Both the position numbers and the translations under genes were made by a program. Shown here one piece after another: positions 10,401-22,171 of a stretch of 64,000 nt of DNA. The stretch comes from Haplosporangium gracile. Its lineage: Eukaryota; Mortierellomycota; Mortierellomycetes; Mortierellales; Mortierellaceae. Numbering within the stretch: the first letter of the stretch is position 1; every line of letters starts with the position of its first letter. The notes below the pieces were generated by a model, which ran no database searches, was not told the origin of the DNA, and saw only the letters and a program-made list of their open reading frames with translations. The DNA is taken from contig JAAAUF010000044.1 in NCBI GenBank assembly GCA_015499985.1, forward strand, positions 1-64,000. Direction: 5' to 3'.

Positions 10401-13400
10401 GCGTGCGAGAGCCCATTCCTTAGCTTTTTTTCTTTATTGACAGAGGAGAGGAAATTGACTTCTCTTTGTTATTCAATGCCTCTCCTTTCTCAACCTACTT
10501 TTATAGGCCCATTCTCACATTCTGAACCCTGGGTAATAAATAACAATGGTATCAACAGCAACAAGCGGATTGACTGCAATTCATGTTCATGCAAGGACGC
10601 AAGAAGGGGCAAAGCCCTTCTTCACTCTGGAGGAAAACAAATGAAGCGTTTATGTGTATAATTAGTTGGGGTAGGGGAAGAATGGAGGTGTTTTGTTGAC
10701 ATTCACACTCGCCAAGAGTTTTCATCTCCCTATTCTATCCTTTCGTGTTCTTTTTTGCCCAGTAATTTACTTTCTCCCGGTAAACGTATGACAGCTCCCC
10801 CTCTCTCCTCTCTCTAAAATGTGAATGTGCAAGCTAGACGCTCTCTCAGTCCTCCGTTAAATTTTGAGTTCAGGAGGGGAGAGGGTCTCATGGAAAAAGG
10901 GTCGAGCAAAAAAGGCCATTACAGTAGAAAAAATTTGGAAAGCACGACATGGTCGCCCGACTAACCCTAAACGAGTAGGTACCTTGCCGGTACTACATCC
11001 ATTTCTTACCCTCTCTCTTTCATCATCTTTTTTTGTTGATTTGACCTTTATGCTTTGGGTTTTACTGGGAATTCGCATTAAAAGGTTCCGAATGGAATGG
11101 GCCCTTTTTGAAGGGAGGGAGAGAGGGAAGTGTTTTGAAAGAGGGCAGCAAGCAACTTGAACCTTGGATTAAGCATCCCTTTACCTTCTGTTTTGTCCTC
11201 TGAACAACTTGGCCGCCTTGTCGTCTACACTCTGTTCCGCTTTCCCTCTGTTCTTCCCTCTCTCTCTTTCTGCGTTTCTTTTCTGAAGGAATGGCAAAGA
11301 CGAAGGCAATATTGCAAGAAATAACAACATCGGTCATGAGAAATGAGCCATAGACATGCGTTACCACCAAAAAAAAAAAGTGTGTGTTGAGAACAAACAT
11401 ATGCTCCTTCTAGTAGCTCTCATACATCCCTTCTTTGTCATGCTCACTCACTGTGGTCGAGAAAAGGGAGTAACTCGATTTTTTTTTGTTTGTGTTTGTT
11501 TGTTGGTACTGCTTGGTGAGCACTTCTCCAATGTTTAAACAGGGCCCTCTCTCTCTCACCTTTTTTTTTGCCTTCTTGCACACACACTTTTTTTTTGTAA
11601 GCAAACCTCTGGGCAATCTTATGCTGAGAGTTGTACTCGTCCGACACCGAGGGATGCACGAAAAGGACTTTTTCTGAGAATTCCATTGGAAGGGGTATCA
11701 ACATTCCTTTGGTGCGAACCATTCTTCGCCAAGCAGCTGTTCGGAGTGAAAAAAGGAGGCGACATTGCAAACATCTGATGACGAATATCGCGTGCAAAAA
11801 TGCAGCATGCACAGGAACCAACAAGGGCCCCCCTCACAGACTACAAGGCTGCAGGCGGATAAGCGAATGGGTTTGGATATAATTGCTCCGAATCGGCACA
11901 CACACACATACACCCGCCAACCATACCGGGTGATTTCTTTAAGAAATATAGGTATGAATGAAAAGAGGGAGATGTAAAGGATATCACGTCAAAAAATGGA
12001 GAAAAAACAATATCTCGATCCACGATGGCGTTAATCCTCGTTGCATCAACGTCAATTATTCATCCACATCCGTTCCTTTTCTCTCCGATGAGAGGAAACA
12101 CGCGTTCACATTCATTGATGTTTTTTTATTTGTTAATTTACGTCAGGTCCCAGGCTATTCATTGTCGACACTACCTGGCGCTATTGTTATTTTGCCAGGT
12201 CAACGCCAACGCACGCCAACGCCGTTGGAGACGTTTGCTCTCTTGTTTAAGGTCCACTGTCTGTTGTTGTTTTGTTCCCATCATTCTTATCGCCATCAAC
12301 AACCTATCAGCCTTGATCTGCCTTCCCTTCACACCCACCCTCTTCTAAACACATTCTTCCCTCTCTCTTCCTCTCTCGCTCAAACCATGGTTTATTCCCT
12401 CACGCCCAATCCCCCTCGACTATTGTTTTTTTTTATCAGTGAACCGGGCTCAGGATGTCGTTACTTTGTTTACTTTGAAAGAATCAAGGTAGTGTGAGTT
12501 CATGCCTAATAAAAAAATGCATTTATGTTGACGGTCAGATTACAATAACCACATTGAGGACATTGAGACATGCTTCCCTTTCTTTGCTCTTCATTCATTC
12601 AATTGACCTGAGGTTTAGTCCTTTGGCATCAACTATAAACAAATGACGCCCTAAGAAGCGAATGAAGATGCAAAGAAAAGTAAACAGCATTACGACGAGG
12701 AATTCTTTTTGCATTAAAACCCCCAAGGCAACAAACAACAACAAACAATGAACCACGCTCCCCGTGGGATTGTTTTTATTTCTCTCTCTTTTCAAGAATG
12801 CGAAAAAAAACAAAAGTGAAAGGGGAGGCAGGCAGCGGCGCGGTTGATGTGAGGGAAAATGGATGGATAGAATGGCTTTTGTTGACGCGAGGGAGAGGAA
12901 GTGGACATGGCGTTCACTATCTATCCATATATATGCTTGTTTGTTTTTTTTGCTGTCTTTAACTTACGCCTTTGTCAATGGTCCTTTTGTCGTCTCTAAA
13001 GAGAAATGCAGTCGATTATGACTGGCTGCACCATTGCGCCTTCACCTCTCACTCAAACGCTCTCAACAATCATCTTCTTGACCCCCTACACGACTTCCAT
13101 TTCAAGCGCCAGAGACAGTTGGACCCTTGCGAAATTTTTCAGGGACATCAACACAAAGGCGTGAGCGAAATTTCAAAAACAAAGTAAAAACAGAGACGAA
13201 TGAGATAAACCCGGTGAAGGGTGACGAGCATACGTACGCGTGTGCCTGCAGCAACCCAATTGGCCAATCCCGGTCATTGATTTGTTCCCTTTCATTTCAT
13301 AACTCTCTTGCTCCCTCTTTCCTCCATCGTCTTTTTGCTTTCTTTTTCTCAAGGAGCCTCATGGGCGAGGGAAAGGCAGACAAGGGAGGGGTGATGACAT

Positions 13401-13602
13401 CTTGAACATAATTGGTCACTTTCTATTCTTTATTTGTTTGTTTGTTCATACTCTCTTGCCATTGAGAGTAGAATGCCTTCACTCTCTCTCTCACACACAC
13501 ACTCACCATCCCTTTCCTCCTTGACATCCTTGCTCATCCTCAACAAGAAAAAACATAACGATAAAATAGAAATTCAAAGAACAGCTACATTGTTGATTTT
13601 CG
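7488..13602. other. Gene-poor stretch of about 6 kb
   Basis: No protein-coding or RNA gene could be supported on either strand. Frames over 60 codons are low-complexity (Ser, Phe, Arg from C/T- or A/G-rich DNA). A short tandem repeat of TTTACCG sits at about 9043-9072, and T- or A-runs are common. The longest plus frame (11958-12497) has no recognisable domain and several runs coded by C/T-rich DNA. Confidence 0.55.
9043..9072. repeat. Short tandem repeat, unit TTTACCG
   Basis: Three full copies of TTTACCG followed by a partial copy lie in a T-rich stretch. I see no link to a gene. Confidence 0.7.
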
Positions 13603-13609
13603 TATAAAA
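13603..13609 (+). promoter_or_regulatory. TATA box of subtilisin gene 2
   Basis: TATAAAA lies 120 bp before the ATG at 13723, with a C/T-rich leader between, the same layout as at the other two intact subtilisin genes. Confidence 0.6.
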
Positions 13610-13722
13610 AAACCGCCATCCCCCTCCATTTTTTGTCCTTCACTCAACTACTCGAGCACCTCCTCTTCCAACAACTTCTTCTCCCCTCTCTCCACACACT
13701 CACAAGCCTCAAAAAACCAACC

Positions 13723-14883
13723 ATGAAGATCGCCATCCTCATCGTCGCCATTGTCGCCGCCGTCCAGGCCGCACCCTTGATCCCCCACGCTACCGGTGGA
13801 ACCCCCATTGCCGACTCTTACATTGTCGTCCTCAAGAACGCCGGTTCTTCGTCCTCCTTCAAGACCAAGTTTGACGGAATCGCCAAGAAGTACAACGGTC
13901 GCGGTCGTGCCCCCGAGATCCAGCGCGAGTACGGCTCCTTCCCTGGCTTCCACGCCACCTTTGATCCCGCCACCCTCAAGGCCATCCAGGCCAACCCCGA
14001 TGTTGCCTACGTTGAGCAGGATGCCACCATCACCATCCAGGCCTCCCAGAGCAACCCTCCCTCCTGGGGACTCACCCGTGTCGGTCAGCAGAACTTGGAC
14101 TTGACTCAGCCCTATAACTACCCCGACACTGCCGGATCGGGTGTCACTGCCTACATCGTCGACACCGGTATCTACGCAGCCCACTCTGACTTTGGCGGCC
14201 GTGCCACCTTCGGTGCCAACTTCATCTCTGGATCTGCCAACACTGACGAGAACGGTCACGGTACCCACGTTGCCGGAACCATCGGTGGTACCAAGTACGG
14301 TGTTGCCAAGAAGGTCAAGATTGTCGGTGTCAAGGTTTTGGACGCCCAGGGTTCCGGTGCCACCTCCGGTGTTGTTGCCGGTATGGACTGGGTTGCCTCC
14401 CGCGCTGTTGCCGGCAAGTCCGTCGTCAACATGTCCCTCGGAGGAGGCAAGTCCCAGGCCATCGACGATGCCGCTGCCCGCCTCTTTGCCAAGAACATCC
14501 CTTTGATTGTCGCCGCCGGAAACTCGGACGATGATGCTTGCGATGGCTCCCCCGCCGGTGCCGCTAACACTTTCACCGTCGGAGCCTCGGACCGCAACGA
14601 CGCCCCCGCTTACTTCACCTCCTGGGGCTCCTGCGTCGAGCTCTTCGGACCCGGTGTCGACATCACCTCTGCTTGGATCGGTGGTACCTCTGCCTCCAAG
14701 ACCATCTCTGGAACCTCGATGGCCACTCCCCACGTTGTCGGTGTTGCTGCCTTGTACATTGCCCAGGGTGGTTTGAACACTGCTCAGTCCGTCTTTGACA
14801 AGTTGGTCGAAACCGCCACCCCCGACGTCATCTCCGGAAACTTGAACGGTTCCCCCAACCTGTTGGTCTACAACTCTGCCTAA
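13723..14883 (+). CDS. Secreted subtilisin-like serine protease (S8A, proteinase K-type)
   Basis: A single-exon gene of 386 aa. The start at 13723 opens a signal peptide (residues 1-17, ending VQAAP) and follows a C/T leader ending in AACC. The inhibitor I9 propeptide spans about residues 28-105. The catalytic domain has Asp147 in IVDTGI, His179 in NGHGTHVAG, the oxyanion-hole Asn267 in VAAGNS, and Ser332 in SGTSMATPH, so every active-site element of a proteinase K-like enzyme is present. The expected product is an extracellular endopeptidase made as a self-processed zymogen. It is closest to the gene at 20119. Codon use is strongly C-ending, unlike the flanking AT-richer DNA, which suggests high expression. 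Confidence 0.95.
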   Translation: MKIAILIVAIVAAVQAAPLIPHATGGTPIADSYIVVLKNAGSSSSFKTKFDGIAKKYNGRGRAPEIQREYGSFPGFHATFDPATLKAIQANPDVAYVEQDATITIQASQSNPPSWGLTRVGQQNLDLTQPYNYPDTAGSGVTAYIVDTGIYAAHSDFGGRATFGANFISGSANTDENGHGTHVAGTIGGTKYGVAKKVKIVGVKVLDAQGSGATSGVVAGMDWVASRAVAGKSVVNMSLGGGKSQAIDDAAARLFAKNIPLIVAAGNSDDDACDGSPAGAANTFTVGASDRNDAPAYFTSWGSCVELFGPGVDITSAWIGGTSASKTISGTSMATPHVVGVAALYIAQGGLNTAQSVFDKLVETATPDVISGNLNGSPNLLVYNSA

Positions 14884-17713
14884 ATTCGTTGATCGAATTA
14901 GCATGAGGTGTTCAAGTGAATGAGCTTCGATGAATAGTGTCCCCCCTTTTTTTTAACCATGCAGGCCATGGATGACTTCCTTACCTCTTGACCGTGTTGA
15001 TCATGGTTTTATTTAACGATTCTCAAAACTTGAATACTCTTTGTTATCTTTTTCGTATTTATCTACCATGGGTTTGATATCCATGCAAAGAAAGGTGTTC
15101 CAAAAACCTTTTCATATTCAAAAATAAAAAATCTCAAAAGCAACTTGCTTCTTCCTGAACATTATGCATAATGTCCGAGAAAAAAAAGTGGGGCGGCATG
15201 CCAAGGGTATGGGTGGCATTGATAGTAAAGGAAAAAAAGAAAAACATGAGTGGATGATGCGGTCCGATACCCTCTTTTGGTTGGAGCACGGAAAAGAAAG
15301 AACCAATATCGAAGAAGAAGGGAGAATGAGATGTGAACGCTGCAAGATGAAAAAAAAATCAAAAGTAAGGGATGCAGAAGGGATTGTAAAAGGCACACGA
15401 CTAAAGGCAAGATAGCATATCTGAATGCTGCAAGTACAGGCAAGATCAAACTAACATATGAAAAGGGGGGTGATCACAGGTCAGAGATAGAAAGAAAAAA
15501 GGCGATTAAAGCAACCCAAGGAAAAGAAAGAAAAGAACGTTGACAAAATAGGCGGCATCCGTAGTTGTTGCCGCTCCTAGGTTAACACCATGCCTACTTT
15601 CTCCTTCACCATCCCTACGACTTTAGATATGAAAGACTTAGGCTTACAATATTTACTCTTAGGTACTTGCCCATTCCTGGCATCATTCCAGGTACAAGTG
15701 CGTGTCCCCTTAGGTACTGTCGTGCCCAATTGGCGCTAACAGTCCTTTCTAGTGAGATTCCCCTTCAACACCTGCTAGTTGCTCTGTACCCCTCCCTTCG
15801 ATCAACAGGGCTGGATGCAATAATAATTTGGCTCTCACACCACACTAAATCGACATACATCTGGCACAGTACCTCCAACGAATACCCTTGTTAGCGTCGA
15901 TTTCGATCTTCGTTTTCCATATCATTTCGTTTTCCCAATAGCAACGATACTTACACTCCTCCTCTCGCTTGTTTCTAGCCCGCAGTTTTTAATCCTTCTT
16001 CTTCATTTTTGTGTCTCTCTGCCCCCTCACTCCCCTTCATCCTTAATATTATTTAGCCTGGCAGCACCCACCCCCGTCACGAGAGGGAGAGCACAAATAA
16101 AACATGATCGAGGTTCGATGTCTTTGCTGCTCCCTCTCCCTCCGTGTAGAAAATAAAGGAAGCGAGCAAAATAAAATAAAATAAAAATAAACGGCATTCA
16201 AGAGGGGCAAAGTCAGTACCAAAAAAAATGTTCGTTGCCCAGTTTAGACCATAGCCTATTACTCATTCGCGCATGCCTTATCTCTCTTCTTTCCTATCAC
16301 CACCCTTCCTTCTTCCTCTTTACCACTATGTAATCCCTTTTGGATATCCATCCTTCTACGCACATGGTATTTAAAAGAGAGCCCACCCTTATTCACCACT
16401 CGTTTTCACCCATAACAAAACTTCCTTTGGTTGTGTGTTTGTCATAAACGTTGATATCATAGTATTGTGAGCGCGATGCCGTTTTCCATGAAGAAAATGA
16501 TGTGCTCGCTTTCCGAGCTGCTTTTCTCGTTGCTGCTCTTTAGTTTTTTTACCCAGAAACTTAGAGAGGGAACTTACCAGGTGTTTAGAGGGAGGAGGTA
16601 GTGGAGGGATCGTATCCCTCGGATATGGACAGAGAGAAGAGGCGGCGGTTGGTAGTAGCCCTTTGGCAGTACCTGCATAAAGTCATCTGTTTTTTTGCGA
16701 GAAAAAATAGAGTGTGTCTCAATTGCCTATAAACCTATTCCAGAAGGGGTTGTCAACAAACAAACAGAATAGAGGGAAAAGGGAGCTAAAAGGGAAATGA
16801 TAGGCGAGAAGGGACGCCGTGGGCATGTGTAAGTGAAATTGTGGGAATGCAGCCGTTGATTGGTAGGGCGCTAGCAAAAAATCATTCACAGGGCATACGA
16901 AAGTGCATGGGAAGGTGAAAAAGGGTGCTCGTTTTTTTTTGTTTATCGACGACATGACAAAGAGAGACAGTGCCCATGTGTATGTGTGTTTGTGTATGTG
17001 AGAGGGAGAGAGGGAACTGTAAACAAACAAATGATGTATGCTCCTTGTTATGTACTTCGCGCAGTACACTTCCACGCCTTCCTATCATTCCCTTCTCCCC
17101 TTCGACGTTTTTCTCATCGCGTCCTTGACTATTGTCTTTGCCCACTCTTTCCTCTTCTCATCAATCAATACAAGACCCTGACGCCAAGACTCTTCGATCA
17201 CTACGCGGTTTCATTCGCTGATGATAGGCCACTTTAATCGGCTCATGAGACTAACAAAAAAAATTCTGTACCTGACCTAGAGAAGGGCTAAGATCGTCTC
17301 TCTCCTTGTTCTAACGCTTGTAGCTAGACTTATGTCCTAGGTAAAAGAATGACCTTTTATTTGTTCTACTTTCCAGGAAACCTTTGGTCAATGAGGGCTT
17401 AAAAAAAGGAAAGAAGGCAGAAGGTGCTTATTGCTTAGTGCCATTTGACTTTTGGTGCTTGGAGGTGCATGCATATTGTAGACAGACAAGGTCATTTGTA
17501 GAGAGAAGCTAGTTAGCGAGTCAAAGAAGACGAAGAAGGGCTGCTTTTCCTGTGAGCAATTTAAGAATTTCTATTTTGCACACAAACAAAAACAAATGGC
17601 ATCACTTCTCAAACATGATTTAAAATAATAAACAACCAAGCAAATACACAAAAACACCATTGCTTCCTGGGAAAGAGCCCCCTCGCGTCTACTTCTGTAT
17701 TTGCTTCTTCATG

Positions 17714-17767
17714 TTTGTGCTGTTGCGTTCTTGTTGTTTGTGCTGTTGCGTTTTTGTTGTTTGTGCC
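17714..17767. repeat. Tandem duplication, 23-bp unit
   Basis: 17714-17736 and 17737-17759 match at all but one base, and the next eight bases begin a third copy. It lies in intergenic DNA. Confidence 0.8.
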
Positions 17768-17980
17768 ATGCCTGCGGTAGAGTCCTAGAGACACGGTGCT
17801 CCTCGTCTAGTTTTTTTTCTTTCGTAGGCGATCTCTCACGCCCACGCCTTCACTTCGGACATCTATCCCTATGGAAAAAGAAGGATATGAGATGGGTAGT
17901 GTGAGTGAGGTAGGGGATATATGGGCGATAGGTAACGAAAGGGAGGGAGCAAAAGTAAGGGATGAGAGAGAGACATAATT

Positions 17981-18009
17981 CCTCTCTCTCCCTCCCTCCC
18001 TCCCTCCTT
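17981..18009. repeat. CT/CCCT simple repeat
   Basis: A CT-rich tract passes into four CCCT units. Simple-sequence tract, intergenic. Confidence 0.85.
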
Positions 18010-19975
18010 GCCGCTCGATTTTTACAGTTGGCATCCCCGCCCACATGCTTTTATCCCCTCGTGTTTTTCCTATAGTTACGCCTTGTCCTTGCCCTGACTC
18101 AATCTTGATAAAGGTGCTCACTTTTTTCATGTCCAACTGCCCCTTCTTTCCAAAATTGCATTTCTGATTTCCCATATTCTCTCACTTTGTTTCGATCGAC
18201 CTGCTCACATCAATCTATGCGTGTGCACGGGTAAGGGAGGAGAGGAACACTCCCTCTATCCAGAGCAAGGGTAACCGAAAACAACAAATAAACAGAAACA
18301 GCCACCACCAAATACAAAATGTCCTGTAGAGAGAGGCTGGGGAAGTAGGTAAGCCGAAGAGGTATCTTTCGCGTTTCTCAGTTTGTTGGACCTCTTGGAG
18401 TACGCCAAGAAACGAGGGATGCGTAGGAAGAAAGATGGGAACGCCGAAAAGGACTCTAATTGATGAACGCCGGACGGATGGCGGTGCCGAGGATACTAGT
18501 TGTTTCTTACAGCAACACCGATAGGGCGTCAGAAGGGGGTGCTCATGGGAAGGACGACCAAGAAAGAGGTTGGTAATGTCGTGCAAGACTAAAATGGTTT
18601 CTCTACACATCTATCCTACTTACACCTCATCGTGTTCACAAAATATTATGACGAGTACATTTGTTGTTGTTTGCATGCAGAGCACCAGCGTTCGACATAG
18701 AGGTACACTTGAATGTATCCTTTTTTTTTTTCTTGGACCCTAGTCTCACGGTTGATAATGTCTCTTTTTTTTCTTTTTTTTTTCTAGTCACATTTGCACG
18801 CAAGGTGCGTGGTCCAAGGCGGCGAGTCCGGTTTGATGAGTGTGCTTACTTGGTACAGCTGCCCTGGTAACCCGAAAACACATACAGCACATACACATGT
18901 TCATGTTGATTCTCTGAGCTCGGTTGTTTGTAACTCTTATATAATGGCAGTTATTTTTGGTGCCCATGGAATTATTACTCGTATGTCCCTTTGCATGGTT
19001 AAGGTCTGCACAGTTCGGTTGTTCGCCGCGTTCCTCTGTTGTTTGGGATTGTTTATGGGTAGTTTGTAGAGAGGTACATGGATAGTTGCTGTAGTTAATA
19101 GGTTTCCCTCCCTTTTCGCCTTCACCAGGGCATTACTCAAAAATGAACTAGCCATTATGAGCAACGAGTGCCTTCCCTGGGTTTTGATTAATGTGTTGTT
19201 AGTCCATTCCAGCCGGGCTCTGACTTTTCTAGTGGCCTAATAATTTGCTGATAATAGAAAAGCATACAAAAATCACACTAAAATGATCAATAGTAATGCC
19301 TTGTTCTCTTATTCCATTTCGGCAAAACGCCGAGGGTAAAGCGAGAGAAGCGAGAAGTGAAAAGGGTTAGACTGTAGAAAAGGATATGGTAATGGCCGAT
19401 ACTTGGTCGCCTTCGGTCCTTGCACCCTTTTTGCGGCTATAGGGTGGTGAGTGTTTCTCTTGATTGGTCAACAGACACACACGGCCCATTTTTAGTTCTC
19501 CTTTCGCGCGCCCCTTGGCACATTATGTGAACCCTTGCTTCTCATTTCGTATTTCGTGCATGTGCAGGGACACTCCCTCCTCTTCACCTTTCACGCAGGT
19601 ACATTTTGCGTGCTATCAGACTAAGCACCAAATGACACCATCATCATTCTCAATTTCCCTCTTCTCTTATCCACTTCCTTCCTTACCTTTCCGCTTCTAG
19701 CGTCAATCGATATCTTTGAGCGGATACCTTTTTCTCAGACGCCTCCGTGGGCAAAGAAAGGGCCGTTGGCTCCCCTGTCTCCCATGGAAATCACATCATC
19801 GAACCCCCTTTTGCAATTATTGATGAATAAACAAACAAAGTACTTACCTTCATTTCATTTGTATTGATTTACATGCAATCGTCCAGCACCCTTGCATTAC
19901 TTCATGAACAAATAGAACCAACCATTGTAAATAAAAAAGAGAATTGCCATAGGAAGGTGAGCATGTATAAAAGGA

Positions 19976-19982
19976 ACGAGGA
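19976..19982 (+). promoter_or_regulatory. TATA box of subtilisin gene 3
   Basis: TATAAAA lies 143 bp before the ATG at 20119, followed by a leader rich in C/T and CAAC. Confidence 0.6.
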
Positions 19983-20118
19983 ATCCTTTACTTTTATTAC
20001 TCCTCATCCAATCTTCCTCTCTTCTCTTCAACACAACAACAACACAAGCCAACCAAGCTTCTCTACACACCTCCACAACAAACAACACTCCCTCCCTTCC
20101 CAACCACTTTCTCTCATC

Positions 20119-21294
20119 ATGAAGTACACCACCCTCATCATCGTTGCCCTCGTCGCCGCTGTTCAGGCCGCTCCCCTCCTCCCCCACGCCCAGGGCGGCA
20201 AGCCCATCGCTGACTCGTACATTGTCGTCCTCAAGGACAACAACAAGGTCAACACCTTCAAGACCTCGTTCGACAAGATCACCAAGAACCACAACGGCCG
20301 TGGTCGCGCTCCCGAGATCCACCGCGAGTACAACGCCATCCCCGGTTTCCACGCCTCCTTCGATGCCTCCACCCTGAAGGCTATCCAATCCAACCCCGAT
20401 GTCGCTTATGTTGAGCAGGATGCCATCATCACCATTCAGGGATCCCAGCCCAGCCCTCCTTCCTGGGGTTTGACCCGTGTCGGTGAGGAGAAGCTTGATC
20501 TTACCAAGCCCTACAGCTACCCCGATGCTGCTGGTGAGGGTATCACTGCCTACGTTGTCGACACTGGTGTTTATGCCGAGCACTCTGATTTCGGTGGCCG
20601 TGCTTCCTTCGGTGCCAACTTTATCGAGGGCTCCAAGGATACCGACGAGAACGGTCACGGTACTCACGTCTCGGGCACCATCGGTGGAACCACCTACGGA
20701 GTTGCCAAGAAGGTCAAGATTGTCGGTGTCAAGGTCTTGGATGCTCAGGGTTCCGGTGCCACTTCTGGTGTTGTTGCTGGTATGGACTATGTGGTCGAGC
20801 ACGCCGTCGCCGGCAAGTCGGTAGTCAACATGTCTCTCGGCGGTGGCAAATCCAAGGCCATCGACGATGCTGCCGGTCGTCTCTTTGCTAAGAACATCCC
20901 CTTGATCGCTGCTGCCGGTAACTCCGCCGATGATGCCTGCGATGGTTCTCCCTCGGGCGCCTCGAACGTCTTCACTGTCGGTGCCACCGACAAGACCGAT
21001 GCCCCCGCCGAGTTCAGCTCTTTCGGTTCCTGCGTCGAGATTTTCGGACCCGGTGTCGACATCACCTCCTCCTGGATCGGCGGTGCCTCGGCCAAGAAGA
21101 CCATCTCTGGTACTTCGATGGCCACCCCCCACGTTGTCGGTGTTGCTGCCCTCTACCTTTCCCAGGGTGGTCTTGACACTGCCCAGGCTGTCTTTGACAA
21201 GTTGGCTAGCACTGGTACCAAGGGTGTTGTCTCTGGCAACTTGAACGGATCCCCCAACTTGTTGGTCTTCAACGGCGGCGCTGGCTCTAACTAA
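20119..21294 (+). CDS. Secreted subtilisin-like serine protease (S8A, proteinase K-type)
   Basis: A single-exon gene of 391 aa. The frame is open upstream to 19864, but 20119 is chosen because a signal peptide (residues 1-18, ending VQAAP) starts there and the TATA box lies inside the upstream frame. The I9 propeptide is at about residues 28-106. The active site is complete: Asp148 in VVDTGV, His180 in NGHGTHVSG, Asn268 in AAAGNS and Ser333 in SGTSMATPH. It is a close paralogue of the gene at 13723, and differs mainly in the propeptide and the surface of the catalytic domain. Expected role: extracellular endopeptidase, zymogen-activated. Confidence 0.95.
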   Translation: MKYTTLIIVALVAAVQAAPLLPHAQGGKPIADSYIVVLKDNNKVNTFKTSFDKITKNHNGRGRAPEIHREYNAIPGFHASFDASTLKAIQSNPDVAYVEQDAIITIQGSQPSPPSWGLTRVGEEKLDLTKPYSYPDAAGEGITAYVVDTGVYAEHSDFGGRASFGANFIEGSKDTDENGHGTHVSGTIGGTTYGVAKKVKIVGVKVLDAQGSGATSGVVAGMDYVVEHAVAGKSVVNMSLGGGKSKAIDDAAGRLFAKNIPLIAAAGNSADDACDGSPSGASNVFTVGATDKTDAPAEFSSFGSCVEIFGPGVDITSSWIGGASAKKTISGTSMATPHVVGVAALYLSQGGLDTAQAVFDKLASTGTKGVVSGNLNGSPNLLVFNGGAGSN

Positions 21295-22171
21295 AGCCCC
21301 TCCTGGCTCTGCTTTACTCCACACCTTCTCTTTCTTGATGAGAGAGTAGCTCCTGGCCTATCTATTTTGTAATTAGTGTAACTACCCACACTTTTCTTCT
21401 TTACCTCCCATGCCGGACATGGCCACACATATATTTTATTACCCTATTCTCCTTCATGTTGATCATGAGCTAACGAGTTAACGAAAATAATAAAAAAGCA
21501 ATTGTGGTTTAATAGTAATAATAGTTGTCCTTGCAGTCCAAGAAAAATGGGGTATGTGTGTTTATTATTTGCGATGCTAAATGTCCCGATGGTAGTCGAC
21601 TGAGCAATTGCGCGTCTTATTAGCAATCACCGTAGAAGCGATCGAAAATAGATTGGCCCACCTTCCTTCCTTCTCCACCATCTCCATTAGATAAACAAAG
21701 TTTTTTGATTTTTTGATCGAGCCATCAGTCGTCATCACTTGGCAAAGGGTTCAGTCAATTTCCTTTTTCAGTCGTATGCCTTATACAATTGGCATTGATG
21801 GAGTGTCACAACTTTGTTGTTCTATGTTATATCTTGCTCCACTTTGTCAGTTCATACTGCCTGCCTAAAACTGACTGACCCAACCGGATAATAAAAACGG
21901 CGGGCGGGAGTCCAATAGACCAGAGAGATTAGAAATCCATCTTTTTTTTTTTCTCCTCTCTTTTTATTAAACATTCATGACTTTTCGTCACATTCTCATT
22001 TCTTTTTCCTCTCGTTCATTCGTCCGCACATCCACTCACTCTTCTCCGCTCTTTTCTCCTCTCTTCTCCTCTTCGATCATCAACCAATACAAACATTACT
22101 CATTCACTAAACACATACACACTCACCCAACAACGCACATCACTCATTCACCGACTCGCCTTACATCAACA

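Larger units (their letters stand above)
14884..19975. other. Gene-poor stretch of about 5 kb
   Basis: No gene could be supported. Frames are short and mostly low-complexity. The stretch contains a 23-bp tandem duplication at 17714-17759 and a CCCT-rich tract near 17981-18009. Candidate AATAAA signals lie downstream of the stop at 14883 (for example near 15122). Confidence 0.55.

Noticed and set aside
11958..12497. Open frame of 179 codons, plus strand
   Set aside because: Low-complexity Phe/Leu/Ser runs from C/T-rich DNA, no recognisable domain, no supporting leader or TATA box at a sensible distance.
13648..14904. Open frame of 418 codons antisense to the subtilisin at 13723
   Set aside because: It is a mirror of a C-ending, strongly biased coding frame; the sequence is Gly/Asp/Val-rich without any domain and covers exactly the real gene.
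16081..16140. Possible tRNA B-box-like word (GGTTCGA)
   Set aside because: No cloverleaf could be drawn around it and the flanks do not pair as an acceptor stem.
19864..20118. N-terminal extension of the subtilisin at 20119
   Set aside because: The open frame runs upstream by chance; a TATA box (19976) and leader lie inside it, and a proper signal peptide starts at 20119.
19897..21324. Open frame of 475 codons antisense to the subtilisin at 20119
   Set aside because: Same cause: codon bias on the sense strand removes stops from this antisense frame. The two antisense frames resemble each other only because their sense genes are paralogues.
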